Assembly (NCBI RefSeq): GCF_000003195.3
Contig: NC_012872.2
Location: forward strand, 992,001-1,056,000
Source of the DNA: Sorghum bicolor
Taxonomy: Eukaryota > Streptophyta > Magnoliopsida > Poales > Poaceae
Reading direction: 5' to 3'
Length of the DNA: 64,000 bases
Shown: piece after piece, positions 45,601 through 58,869 of the stretch
Layout: each line of letters opens with the position of its first letter
How positions within the stretch are numbered: the stretch's first letter is position 1
The notes under the pieces: model-generated
Told to the model about the DNA's origin: nothing
Databases searched by the model: none
What the model saw: only the letters and a program-made list of their open reading frames with translations
Translations under genes and position numbers: made by a program

Positions 45601-47609
45601 CCTTGTTAGGCCTGCCTCTGGACCAACAAGAACTCTCTGTTCTTGCAACAAGGTATTTAAAAGGGTGGACTTCCCAACATTAGGACGTCCCACAATTGCC
45701 AACTGCAAAGGTAACTTGCTCTCGTCACCTTCATGGGCCTCAGTTTCAACCTCCGAGATAGGATCATCTTGGTTGAGATCATCTATTACATGTCAATGTT
45801 GAATAGTCAGTTCATAGGTTCAAAGCCTGGTTCCTCTCAATATCAGTATAGCACCAATGGTGTAGATTCATAAATCTCTTATTGCTAGAGAAACGTATAG
45901 CATTATCTAAGGGCAAATAATACTGCTGAAAATCCTAAATACGCCTCACTGAAATGGGTTCCTTAAACCATAAGCATATCAATCTCCGAATGTTGTAATT
46001 GTTTTCACTCAATGCATCTACTTCAGTGGAACTAAAATGGAAACCAACATAGCTGATAAAGCTATCATGTTTGTTTAGGTCACCTTGATACCTAATCAAT
46101 ATTTAATATCAGCTTATACTAATGCCTCACAGGATTACACTGATAAAATAGTGTATTAGTTTCTTCAAAAAGTATAACAATAGACAGAAACAAGCGACAT
46201 GTGTACCAAACCATTGCATATATTTCTACAGGCTTACTGTTTGGAAGCTGGAACATGTATTCCTCAAACAATGGCCTGAGTATCTCGTAGAGTTCTGCCA
46301 TCCCCAGGCCTGTCTCTGCGGATATTGCAACAGGATCACCAAACCCCAACTTGTGTGCTTCTCCAGCAGCAGCGGTCAGAAGTCCATGCTCATCAAGTGA
46401 CTCAGACTTGTTCATCGCAACAAGCGTATGTATCCCAGATGCATGCTTACGCAACCATTGCCCAACTTCAAGATCCAGTGGCTGCAGACCATCCCTTCAA
46501 AGAGAGTTGCAATTTACTAGGCAACAAGTAACCACATTTTTCAACTGGTTCCATGATGAGAACAGGAATTATCCCACTCACCTCACATCAATCAAGAAAA
46601 TGGCAAATTGAGACCTAGCCAATACATTCCCTGTCATGTCTGCTGTCCGAGCGAGAATGCTCCCAGATGTTGCTGCAGTCTCAAGTCCAGCTGAGTCAAG
46701 CACACGAAAACGGAGATCTCCAAGCTTGGCAACTCCTTCACGGATGTCACGAGTGACATGGTCCCCAGGAGTATTGTACACCAACGCCTCCCTCCTACGT
46801 ATAAATCTAATGCAAACGCCAAAACAATTCAGATGAGAAATTAAATAGAGCAGTGCTGTAACATATAACATAATACGACAGAAATTCCACTTGACAAAAT
46901 TTCAAGAAGGAATAATTTCATAGTAGCAACATCGATGGAATCATGTGTGTAAGACCGAGGAGCTAGCAGCTATAGCTAAGCATCTATGCATACGATGCTG
47001 GTGAGTCGAGATATATATGTCTGCCAGCACAGCTGAACAAATGCGCGCCATACAAAATGGTTTCTTGTGCTAGGGGTGCGGTGAGAGACCCAAGGTGTTC
47101 GTGGAAATGCCGCCCCCTTAGAGCTGCACAGAAACTACATGCGAGAGCCAACGACGGATGACTTCCCGAGACGTCTCTCACCTGTTGAAGAGGGCTGACT
47201 TGCCGACGTTGGGGCGGCCGACGAGGATGACGGTGGGGAGAAGCGCGGCGTCCACCTTGGTGAAGTCGAAGCGCGACTGCTTCATGGGATTCTTCCTGGC
47301 CTTGGCCTTGCCCTTGGGCCTCGCGGAGGGCACGGACTCCTCGGTGGCAGTGGAGTAGCCGAAGCCGGCGGAGAAACCAAGCCGCGGGAGGGGAGGAAGC
47401 GCTCGACCTGTGTTGAAGAGGGGGGCGGACGGGGTGAGATCGTGAGGGGGTTTTAGGGAGTAGCCTAGGGAGAGGAGACTGGCCTTACCGAGAAGAGGCG
47501 GTGGCGGGATGCTCCGAACGGAGGGATTGGGACGGTGGTGCAGTAGCACCGCGGCTGCCGGACGGCCCCGGCGAAGGGCGGCGCGAAGAACGGCAACGGC
47601 GGCCGCCAT
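42616..47609 (-). CDS. Der/EngA-type double GTPase, organellar
   Basis: Der (EngA) proteins have two Era-like GTPase domains and a KH-like domain and assist maturation of the large ribosomal subunit. Eight exons: 47609-47182, 46806-46582, 46494-46238, 45782-45553, 44680-44555, 44274-44095, 43453-43316 and 42927-42616; GT-AG junctions, phase-consistent, 631 aa. The first 60 residues are Arg/Ala/Pro-rich, an organelle presequence. GTPase 1: GRPNVGKS 131-138, DSAG 180-183, NKSE 246-249. GTPase 2: GRPNVGKS 335-342, DTAG 382-385, NKMD 453-456. The KH-like domain fills the last exon ([38 protein letters not shown]). Plants have a plastid type (EMB2738) and a second type (At5g39960-like); the length fits the second, but I cannot settle this or choose mitochondrion over plastid. 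An in-frame ATG at 47714 would add 35 residues; 47609 gives the more typical start. Confidence 0.92.
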
Positions 47610-49270
47610 AATTTCTCTCTTTCTTTGCGGGAGACTTGGAGAAAAAAGGCAGGAGGAGATGGGCCAAAGGCCCAAACCAAATGTATGCAGATGCAGGGGC
47701 GCACGATGGCCCACATGTCAGCGACGTCCAATGCTCCAAGGCCCAACAAACGTCCGTTCTGTCCACGTTTATTCGGCCTTTGCAAATGCAAAATGAAAGG
47801 AGCGTTCGGCTTATTTCTTCTCGTATGGAGCGGGAGCTGTTTTAGAAAAACCTTGGCCAAAACGATTCCTGACAGTTTTCTTATAGTTTGGAAATTTGAA
47901 AGTTTGGAACCGTTTCGTTTGACAGGATTTTAGTCAAAGTCGGAGGTCGTCTAGAAGCCGACCAAACAAGCGCAAAGTTGATGTCAAAATTCAAATAAAA
48001 CTTTTTTTTTTATGGAGAGAGTATACTACGACATCAAGTTTTTTTTTTGACAGAGAGAGTACACTTCAAGAAGAATGTAACTCTCGTTTAATAAAAGAGT
48101 CCAGCAATAGCATGTTCGTTTAAATATATTCTAGCACAGTATCACGTTTTACTACTTATAAGTTTGACCAACTATAGATAATTAAAGTATCAATATTTAT
48201 TTATGATATACTAAATAAATTAAATCTCATTTCCTAACTACTCATAAGTCTTAAGTTTTACTAGCTTTATAAAAATAATAATATTAATTTTTAATTATAC
48301 CTATTACACAAATTTATTACATATTTTCATCTAATAATACTTATTACACATGATAAATATAAATCTATTTCTATATATATTTCGTCAAACTTGATACTTT
48401 GTTGACTCTCAAGAATGAGAGTTACATTCTTTTCGGCCTAGAAGTATTATGAAGTATCCTCGAAAGCTTCAATTCTTAAAATCCGTATCAACTAAAGTTT
48501 TTTAGCTTTAACCAACTTTATAGAAAATAGCATACATAAAATAACTATCTTATGAAAATATATTCTATGATAATTTAATGGTACTAATTTGCTATTATAA
48601 ATCTAAGCATTTTTTTAGAAATTTGATCAAAGTTTAAAAAGTTTAACTTAAGGATCAACTCTACAAATTGAAGCTTGACCAAGAGAGTATGAAATATTTT
48701 TTTCATAAAAAATATATTTAAAATGTAAAAATTCATATTTTCTCTACAAACAGTCAGACTAAAGATTCTTTTACTACGAGGAAACAAGGCTTAAGTTTGT
48801 TGCAACGTATGTAGTCCGATAAAGATCATATGAGTTTCAGTTGGTACAAGCCAAAGTCCAGTATCCAAAGGTTAATTATCCGAAGGGGTTCAGGCATGCA
48901 TCCCGCGAAAGCTTATTTTGAACAGCATGAGTTGGCAATCAGTCATACCATGATATTCTTCAACAAAACATCACGATAATTTTACACTTCATTGCAGCTC
49001 CTGTCGTACATTGTACACAGAAGCACACCATAACATCTAAACTAGACAGGTGTACAGAGCTTCAGACTACATTACACAGTTAGCAGCCTGGGATCAACAT
49101 TACACCATAATTTACTTCAACTACAATACCGAACTTCTGTGTCAGAACTACAGCCTTCGTCACAGCCTAGGTATCCATAATCATAACACATAAATACAGA
49201 TAAATACGGGGATACATAGATTAGATCACAGGTTAATCTATGTTAAAGTCTCCTGAAAAGGCTTCCCCGC
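47610..49270. other. Der upstream region and intergenic DNA
   Basis: No gene supported. At 48072-48090 gaatgtaactctc and at 48415-48432 gagagttacattc form an inverted pair about 350 bp apart, possibly a worn MITE. The stretch just before 49270 is probably the 3' UTR of the Smr-domain gene. Confidence 0.45.
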
Positions 49271-52200
49271 TTAGTCAGAATCGTTTTCATGCTCAAGGAA
49301 CCGATACTCTCTTGGCCCACCAAGCCGAAGGGCTACAGTTCCAGAGTTCTCTTCGCGCCACTCAATATGTTCCTTCTCTGCAAGCTCTATAACCTGTCAC
49401 CATTTAATCACAAAAGTTCAACTACCAATTGCAACAAGAACATTGTTTAGACCTTCACAGTAAAAACCAACTATACTGAAACATGTTATCACAGCATACA
49501 AATTGCAAAAAGCAAATAGTAGTGCATTCTTGTGCTAGCCACATTTTGCAAGAATAAGTATAAATACGAAGTCTGCCAACCTGTAGCATGGCACTACTGT
49601 GGCAAAAGAATTGATGGCACAATTGTGGCAAGTGTAGACAAGAAAATAGGCTTAACATGCAGGGAGCAAGGAGCCTAAGAAAGTGACATGTGTGCCAAGA
49701 AACCGAACTGTTCAAGAATGCCTGACTTGAGAGCGCAAGCTTTGGCTATGAGTTATAACATGATTTACAACAAAGGACTTCAGGAATGGCATTAAAATTC
49801 TAACCTTCTGCAATGTTTCAGAATTACCATGGAAACAGCACATGAGAATAACTAGAGTTACTACTCAAAGGTACTTTCTTACCGAGCGCTTTATTTTTCC
49901 CTTCCCAGTACCTTCTGAACCACAACCAGTAATTACCCTCAGTAAGACAGCTGTTTAAAGAACAAAGGCATAAAAAACAGAAAAAAGGCATAATAAGGCA
50001 TTAGAAAAACACAGATAGCTGAGTGGCATGAATTAAAGCAGTAGCAGAGAATACAGTATCAAATCTCGTGTGGTACTCACATGGCATGCAAATACAAACC
50101 ATCATGTTAAGTTTGAGAAGGTTCATAGCTTGTTGGACATGTTGGCCATGCAGGTCGATGGTTATTGTATTCGTAATATGCTTATTTCTGCAAACAGGAT
50201 ATTAGATCTCAGATGTCAGAACCAAGTTACCAAAAGTATTTGAACGAGTGACTATTACCTGGCTTCAAATATATTCCTGCTGGCCTTCTCGTCTTCTAAG
50301 CGACCCAGTTCACGATAATGTTTCCCCTAAAACAAAGAGAATAAATTATTGGAGTTATTTGGAGGGGTGAATGATACTCAACCACCTAAGTGCAGAAAAC
50401 TATTCATTTTATTCTGTTTGATGATGGGGTTATAATGCTGGCAGAACAGGAGTATTCCAGCAAAAAACTATAACTTGGAAGTTGACACCGAAGTAGCAAT
50501 TGTCTGTACTTCCCAAGTGCTGGTTAAGCTATAGGCATTATTAGGCTGCAAATTTGGGAGAAAATGTCCACTATACTAGGTTTTGTCTTGTAGGAATACA
50601 ACATCATTAGATCATTTAGGAATTATTACCATCCTGAATACACCAGGTATGTACTGGATGATAGGGTTACAGCTAACAGGAGCATTCAGAGTATGGACCC
50701 TTGTTATGGGTAAAAACAATATGATGTGCTTGCTTTTTCTGCTGTAAGAATACAGCATTAGCACATCAGCTAGAACATCCTCGTCTACCATTTAACAAGG
50801 AAGATCAAAAGCTTCCTTTTCCTTTTTTTTAACAGTGCCACAGATAACTTAGCCTTTGCATATCACAGTTCAAATTCTCACCTCCTCAGCAAGGTAAGAA
50901 GCATATGACTTGTCACCCTTTGAATATGCCAGGGCAGCCTGTCAGGGAGAAATGACGAAACAATAAGAAATAACAAAAAAGAAGGATCTTCTATGATCAA
51001 ATTGACTGAAGCAAAACTCGGCACAAAAAACATACTTTCTGATAGTATTCTTTCATTTTATCATAATGTCTCGCAGCAACACCACGGAACTCACGATAGC
51101 CATCCCCTTAACATAAAGCAATAATAATTGCATCAACAATTAAAAAATGTAATAGCCAATGAGTGAACATGAATAATACATGTAACTGCAAATAGATCTA
51201 TCAAAAATGGTTGCAATACAAGGACACTGATTAGTAAAATTAGAAGAAAAAAATGTGTAGACAGTCATAGTTTAAGTGGAAGTGATTAAGCCAGGTCCCG
51301 ATGGACCGTAAGGAAAGGAAATGTTTTAGCCATAGATCAGCAGTCAGCACTCTATTTAATGTGGACTTACTTGAACATATAAAATGGGTCATATAGATAC
51401 AACCAACAGGGTACTAAATCCAAATAGATTAGGTCAATTATACAAATGTTACATACCATTCTTAGGCCTTTCTTGATTGTTTGATGCAGCGGTATTATTG
51501 AACATTTGCAGTTTCTTTACTACCTTTTTCCAGTCCATAGAACTTGGTTCATATGTGTGTATTTCAGGAATTTTAAACAGTGAATCGAGGACTTGTTGTG
51601 GACCAGCTTTCGCTACAGTTGATCTTGAAGGCAATGTTGGTGAACGTGGTGCCTCTTTAACAGCCTCCGCATAGCTATAGAACAAAATATCAACTTTGTT
51701 ATAAACAACAGCCAGTTACATGAAAACCAGGTTGAAATATATACTTGCACTAACTAAAGGCATTAACGACTTGGAAATAACTAGCTGGACAGTTTAAGCC
51801 AACCATTATTAGGGTAATAAAGTGCTGCATCAGCATGTTTATGTTTATCCTCACCAGGGTTTACTGAGGCTTGCTCAGTAAATTAAAGAGTCACGAGGAG
51901 ATGAAGAAAAACTAGGTGTGGCCATAGCACATTGATGGCTCAAGGGATAAATGAGGCTTGCTTAGAAAATAACGAGAAAATCACCAAACCAAAATGCCAA
52001 TCCAATGGCATAAATATACTAATATAGTTCTCTCTTAATGAAATGATACGCAGCTCTCCTGCATCATATATGAGAAAAAAAAAACTAATACAGTATAGTG
52101 CATGAAAGGTGCACAAAACAGCCTTGGCTAGTATGGAGAATGTAATTTAATAGGACTTTCTGAAACTAAACCAACCAATTCAGAGCAAGCATGCAAGCCG

Positions 52201-55200
52201 TTTTTTGCACCATTGGAATCAAAACTACCAGAAAAATTGCATCTCATCATCACTTTGGCATTTCTTGTTCATCCTACCTACATCTACTTTGTCTCCCACC
52301 AACTCATCTAGGCCTTATCCACCACCCTTGGATGTCACTGTGGGATGTCTGATGTGCAATGGCTCAACGTCTATGATCACTTGGATCATTGGATAACGCC
52401 ATCATAGTATAATAGCACAAAAGGGAGTTGAGGAGGTTATTCAATTTGGAGTGGTGGCAACAGCCAAAACACCGAAATGACAATGGATTGAGAGGTGAGA
52501 GGAAAAGGTGGTCCAATGTTTGACAAAAGCTATGTACCTAGGATAGCCAAAACAACTTAAAATTTGGAACAGGGAGTAGAAAATAATGGTTGTGAATCAG
52601 CCCAGGCTAAATGGGACAAAATCACAGGACAGTTGATGCCCCCAGAGGCCCAAACCCTTACCAAATTGCTGGGTGGGTTCAGAAGATCTTCCTCAATTTG
52701 GCATCCCTTATAGTCACTACAATATTCATATCCCTAATGCAATCCCAATAAAAGCAACTCCACCTATGGTTTCTGGAAAGTAGATCCTCCTACTAGTTGG
52801 TCTTTATAGGCATGCAACAGCTGGTTGGACAAAACCATTTTAATACAAGTTCAAAACTACAAAAGAAGGAAAGGATCCCTAGAAAAACATCATTTCTCTA
52901 AATTTTTCTTTCAGCATACTACATCTATAACAAGTAAACAATATATACAAGCAATGCCAAACAAAATTTAACTGAGCATAATATGTTAGTAAACTGAACA
53001 TTTGGCCAAATCATTTAGCAGAGTTGGCTCACCTGATCTGTGGTTCACTCCACAAAAACTCATGTCCTAATTCAGACTGGAACCTAGTGTTGGATATCTC
53101 ATCTGTCAACTGAGTAGAATTAATTAAAAGTTAGAATATTATAAAAAGGATTTCATATGAAAATTATAACAAACATATTGACCACAAACAGGAATCAGGA
53201 GCACAAAATGCCATTCCAAGGTAAATAGCAAACTTAATGGAACATCATTCCAAGTTAATATTTTCATCAGTTTGGAACAAAAGGCTACCCACAACAAATG
53301 AGATAAGTGGATAACTACAAATGTCTTATTGCCTTTCCTGCTAATTGCTACCATACGTTACTGTCATGGTTTGATACAAACTAAGAGACTAAAATACATA
53401 AAACATAACTGATAATATTCAGCAAAGAGCTTCAAAATCACATTAAGTTAATACATATGACAAATCTGCATGCATTGCAAATTACATCAACCATGTTGAC
53501 AGCCTAAATAAACATGTTATCTTCTTGTTTCAGAAATCAAAATGGTAACAAAACACAGATATTTGGACTTTTCTGATTGTGTTAATCATCGTTCCAAAAT
53601 CGCAATGATAGGGAAAAATGATTCTAACAAACTAGGGTTACCGATTCTATCTAGCAGTACGCTGTTATTGGTTTGCGTATGTTTCTGGTCACGTATCAGT
53701 ACATGCATCCCAAAATATCATAGTGACGGATGTAGTAATAAATATATCATACTGTGCAAATTCATTTTTTAGAAAAATAACATGTCTTGTGAACTCACCC
53801 ATTTCTAAAACAAATGGCACTTAATAAAATATCAATTCATATCTTTAGCATCCAAGAGAGTAAGCATTAAACTAAAACTGTGCTAAGCAAATACCTGTTG
53901 TAGACTTCTATTCCCAGCAGTCAGATTGTCCACTGATAGCCCATTTCCAGGGAACATACATAGATGCCGGGTGTCATTCCTTCCAGCATTTTGATGATTT
54001 GTTTCCATGTTTTCAACAGAAGACACGCCAGATATATCAAGCAATGCATCCAGCGCCTGAAAACACTTGATTAGCACAACTGTACAAACCAACAGAATAG
54101 CATCCATTCAGAACACAAAGCAGGGACTTGTTCCTGGCAATGAGAAGGAAGATGCAAGACAAAAAGAAAACTCCTCACTGATTTCATAAGTAACTGTAAC
54201 TTCTTCCTTAAGCACGAAGAATTATATAGGGAATCCTCGAAAAAGAACAAGAGGATAAAGAAATATTAATAAAACCATGAATGTGACCAAGATAAAGTCA
54301 AGTGACCAAGATAACGTCTTCATATCCTAATTTTGGTTCTAAATGTGAAAGATCAGTTGGTGTGAACAGTTAAAATATTGTTGAGCTCACTAAACAACCA
54401 AAGAAATTCCATTACATTGATACACACTGTAGTTATATATTACTAATAATTAATTAATGCTAAACCATCAAGGGCTTCTAGACTGGTAGATGGTAAAGCT
54501 CTTACAAAAACACGACAGTCTAAAAAAATTGTGCACTAAATAGGCAAATACTACAATTCAGGCACATCAATCAATAGTTTAAGAGTGTCCTGAATAGCAG
54601 CCACTGGCCCATGACAGCCACATACGCACAAGACTACTAGAACGCTAACCCACAGGACCATTTGTGCTACATTTTATACGCCTGTAGATACAAAGGCTAA
54701 CTCCAGAACAGAGTGTTATCTGGCCTGAAAGTGATATTTACTGAAGGCAAAAAAAACACGGTTGACACAGAGAACAGGCCAGTTTCTACTAAAATCAATA
54801 GGTGGGATTTTGTTGAATTTTTTTTAAAAAAAAAGTAAAAACACAGTGTATTCCCTGGGAGATGCACATGCACCCAATAAAATAAATATTACCTTCTCAA
54901 CATCATACCCATACTGACCTGCAAATGGACGAGATGAAAATATCAACACGAGATATCGTTCCAATCAGATAAACAAACAAATGGCGTGCAAGTTGTAGAA
55001 ATAAAACATATACCAAGAAGCTAATTTCAATATACTTAAATTGATCAATTTAGTTGAAAACACAAAAAAATATGCCAAAAGTAAATCTTTTAGTGCCGAA
55101 AAAAGTACAGCCCGTTCCAGAATTAAAACAGTCAATTCAGCCTATCACTACACACATAACATAATTCACAACTTTTAGAACAAGTCAAAAGTGCAGTTGT

Positions 55201-56877
55201 TTGGCAAACAAAGAGATGGAATAAGTGTACACCAGATAGAGCAACTCTATGGAAAAATTGAATCTTTCAGCTGACCAAAATGTTGTCTAGTTTTCCCATA
55301 AAGATAGCAAGAGAGAGAGAGAGAGAGAGAGAGTAAAAGCAACATTCCACTTCACATCCCAATGTAAGCACAGGTAATAAGCTGAAACACATCTTTCCAT
55401 AGCAGCAAGCCATCGACCCACTTAACTGGTGCATCTGGACCTTGGCCATACTCTACTTTCTCTGAGCCTTGCAACTTGCAAGTCCTTTCAAATGACTAAC
55501 TGAAAATCCAATCTTGCAAATGTTCCTGACCAAAGGACCTCTCGCCCAAAGCCACCATCTTTAGCTTGTCCATTGATACATCAGCGCTGTAAGTGGCATC
55601 GTCCAATCAATTTGCCACGCATCATGAATTAATTAGACAGTATATTACTCCTTTTCATTGTCATTGGTCACAGCAAAGCACACAGCACTGTAAAAAAAAC
55701 TAACCACCAAGAGTTCAAATGCCATCATTGCCCTTCGTAATTTTCCCATGTAATACAGGGGCCAAAAAAAGGAGCTTGATAGCTTTACAGTTCATGTTTG
55801 AACAACAATGAGCCAAAAGATATTTCTTTTCACAAGATTTTTGTTGAAAAATCACTGAAGATTTTATGTAAAGGATCCTTTTTTTATGTTTGGCTCCTAT
55901 TAGAACCTCTCTATATATGCAAGCCAGTAAAAAAACATCTTTTGAACACTCAACTACTTCTAAGGGCATTGGGTTTACAAATTCAAGGTCCAAAATTCAG
56001 TTGAGTCGTGGAAATGGCAGCATGGCATGGATGGGTCAAAATGCAGCATTCTGAATAGACAACTATAGACCGCCAAGTGAAAAAATGTCTCACCAAGTAC
56101 ATCTCTGACAACACCCATGCCAAGCTCGGAATTATCCCCGAGCATCGAGCACAGGAACTGTTCTGCCTCTTCAACGCTGTACTTGCGGCCACCAGACCCG
56201 CCATCCCTCTCCACATCCCGACCCTTCCATGCATTTGGCACGCTTACAGGAGCAGTCACGGGCCGCGTGTATTCCTTGCCAATAACGTCCGCGACCATGC
56301 CCGTAGCGGCCACCGCAACCCGCTTGGGCCTCCGACCAGCCTTCCTTCCACCAGATCCACTGCGCGGCGAGAGATCCGGTGGTGGCGGGGGCTGCGGCGC
56401 CGGCTGTGGTGGCTGCGGCGGCTGCGTGTCCTGCGTGGAGCCGAGTATACCAGCGGCCACGAAGGGGTCCCCGCCGGCCTCGCGGTAGGCGGAGTCGATC
56501 TGGTCGATGGTGGCGCTGGCGAATGCGTCGAGCAGCCACGTGAGGTCCCGCCGCTCCTCGCCGGCGGCCGACGACGAAGCCGTGGACGCCGACGAGGAGA
56601 AGGGAGAGAAGGAGGACGAGGAGGCCGTCCCCGACGAGCTTGCGGTGAAGCAAGCCGACGACGCGCACGTCGACGCCTCGCCGCTGCTGCTGGACTCCGT
56701 CTCCGAAACCGCCGCGGTGGCGGCGGCGGCGGCGGATATGGTTAGGGTTTCGGGCAGCAGTGAGCAGGCCTCCGAATCCGCAGCCCCCTCCGCCGGCGGC
56801 GGTGGGGCCGGCACCGCGGCCGGCGGCGAGGACTTCTTCTTCTTCTTGCCCTTCTTCTTGGACTGCGACGGCTTCAT
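49271..56877 (-). CDS. Smr-domain protein with CUE-like and DUF1771 regions
   Basis: Eleven exons: 56877-56094, 54918-54893, 54056-53895, 53109-53033, 51674-51457, 51106-51036, 50938-50882, 50326-50259, 50187-50081, 49950-49883 and 49393-49271; GT-AG, phase-consistent, 586 aa. Order: Lys-rich start (SKKKGKKKKKSS), Ser/Ala-rich stretch, a CUE/UBA-like helix set around LTWLLDAFASATIDQIDSAY (about 110-150), a Pro-rich linker, a second one around YSVEEAEQFLCSML...YGYDVEKALDALL (about 235-280), a linker with SSMDWKKVVKKL, DUF1771 at about 423-490 (YREFRGVAARHYDKMKEYYQ, YLAEEGKHYRELGRLEDEKA), then Smr at about 495-575 with IDLHGQHVQQAM and TGCGSEGTGKGKIKRSV. This matches the plant Smr proteins related to At5g58720. 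Smr domains can nick or bind nucleic acid; the LDxH-type IDLHG and TGxG signatures are present. No PAM2 motif was seen. Probably cytosolic or nuclear. Confidence 0.9.
55311..55333. repeat. (GA)n microsatellite in Smr-gene intron 1
   Basis: A perfect GA run of 23 bp within the first intron of the Smr-domain gene. Confidence 0.9.
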
Positions 56878-57226
56878 CGCGCCGGTGGCCGTGGCTTCCC
56901 CCTGGGCCTTCCCCTTCCCCTATCGTTCTCCTCTCCGTCTTGGCGTCTCTCGCGCGAGGGGGGGTTTCGATTTGCCAGAAAAAAATTTCAGTCGTGGGGG
57001 AAGAGACGGGGACACCCCACGACCAAAGAGAAATGCCGAGAGGAGCAGCCACGCGGACTCGCGGAGGGAGACGGGCGGCCGACGGCGCCCCGGGTGGGCC
57101 CATGTAGAATGGCCCTGCTCAATGTCATGTGGGGTACCACAAGGGTGGGGCCTGCCTGTCATGGGCGAGTCTCGTAAGGACGGTTCGCTGTAGGTGGCAG
57201 GGTACTTATTTTTGGACTGGCATTTA

Positions 57227-57469
57227 GGCCTTGTTTACCTCCAAAATTTTTGGCAAAATGAGTACTGTAGCAATTTCGTTTGTATTTGACAGATATTGTT
57301 CAATTATGGACTAACTAGGCTCAAAAGATTCGTCTCGTCAATTCCGACCAAACTGTGCAATTAGTTTTTATTTTTATCTATATTTAATACTTCATGCATA
57401 CGTCTAAAGATTCGATGTGACGGAGAATCTGAAAAATTTTACAAAATTTTTGGGGAACTAAACAAGGCC
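57227..57469. repeat. MITE, GGCCTTGTTTAGTT family, TTA target duplication
   Basis: 243 bp from GGCCTTGTTTACC to AACTAAACAAGGCC, flanked by TTA on both sides (57224-57226, 57470-57472). It lies 349 bp upstream of the Smr-domain gene start codon, in its probable promoter. Confidence 0.92.
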
Positions 57470-58101
57470 TTACAGCATTAGACTATCTCCAACAGAGCCG
57501 ATATAAACACGAGACCTCTTTGGCTATTTGAGTCATACGATTAAAGAAGACATCTAAAATTATCGAACTACAACAACAAACACAAAAAAACTCCGAGCGC
57601 CGCCCGCCTCCCTCTCAACCAAGCATCGCAGTCGAGCGCCGCCACCCGCCGACCTCTTCGCCTTGTCGTCGTCGTAGAATATATCATCCACCGGCGAGGG
57701 ATCTATTTGTAATATATCATTCTCATAGGATCAAATAGAATAATGCTATCCTAAGCATGGCCCTAGACTCACCAAACCAACAATACCAACTTTCCAACTT
57801 TGGATTAAGGGATCAGTGTCGGCAAAGCTACTTCCACTAATGTTATGCGTCATACTATGTACGATGCGGGGGTGAAAAATGTTAAAACGACTTAGTCCTA
57901 AAAGGAAAGGAGAAGAAGAAATTTTAATCCTAGTTCGTTTGTATGTGACCTTTTATCAAAACTTTTAGGCCTTGGCTAAACTATATATACGTAGGAGTTG
58001 TATGCTGTAATCACCAATATTTAGAGAAATAAAGAATAGTCTCCCCTATCTCTTATGTCTATGTTGTATCTATTGGTCACTACCCCTACGCGTCACACGA
58101 G
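57470..58101. other. Intergenic DNA without a supported gene
   Basis: AT-rich with a GC-rich patch near 57595-57680. No open frame of note and no repeat family recognised. Confidence 0.5.
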
Positions 58102-58869
58102 TGTTGACGGTCGAGAACGTCAATATTTATTAGAACTTTAAACCTGAAGTAGAACATGAATACACATTAGTATAGGGTTTAAACTAACAATTTCCACGAG
58201 TTTTGCATATTTTATGTTTTCCAGGGTTTATTTTATAGAAAGCTGAAAAGAGGGATTCTAGTGCATATTTACCATGAAACTCATCCGCGCCGAAAAATAA
58301 CACGAGAAGACTCAGAAAGGGTCTAGAAGACACCCGAAGGAACGAGAGCCGAGGAGGTGGAAAGGTGGGGCCGGCCGGCCCCACCCTAGGGCTGGTCGGC
58401 GCCCTATTTCGGTCAATGTCCACCATCTTCTGGAGTCTTCCTCCCACGCATCCATGGAAGCCAAGTAAGATATCCCTCCGTCGATTTTAAGTCGGTTTGA
58501 TCCGACGGTGCACACAAGATGAAGACGCGGATCGCTAACGTGGCGGTTCCTTGCCTCCTACTCCACCTCGGCCTATATAATGACGCCCAAGGCTCCCCTA
58601 GAGGCATTCTACACCCTGGTGCTTCATATTCTCTACATAATTAGGGTTAGGGTTCCTCTAGTTTTTCTAGTTCTAGTTCATCTAGATGTAGCAATTAGGA
58701 GAGACTAGTTCTTCTAAATCTAGTCTTGTTTAGAGATTAGAGAGATTGAGTAGAGGAGTAGAGATTTTGGAGGAGTTCCGGCCTGTCGGTGCTTCTTCGT
58801 GGCTGTATTCTTCGGAATTCAGTTCCCTCGCCCGGAGCTACGTTCTGAGATACTTTTGTACTTACCCTT
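58102..58869 (+). mobile_element. LTR fragment of a retrotransposon (older, interrupted)
   Basis: Starts TGTTGACGGTCGAGAACG. Shares a series of landmarks in the same order with the LTR that begins at 58870: ccacgagttttg, tcggtttgatc(c/g)ga(c/t)ggt, (g)acgcggatcg, a TATA-type cctatataatgacgcc, gaggcat, agggttagggttcctctag and repeated ctagttctag. It lacks the far 3' portion of the second LTR and stops where that LTR begins. Best read as an LTR interrupted by a related element. Confidence 0.65.

Noticed and set aside
56171..57103. Long open frames on both strands over Smr-gene exon 1 and its leader
   Set aside because: GC-rich compositional shadows; only the frame starting at 56877 joins the downstream exons in phase.
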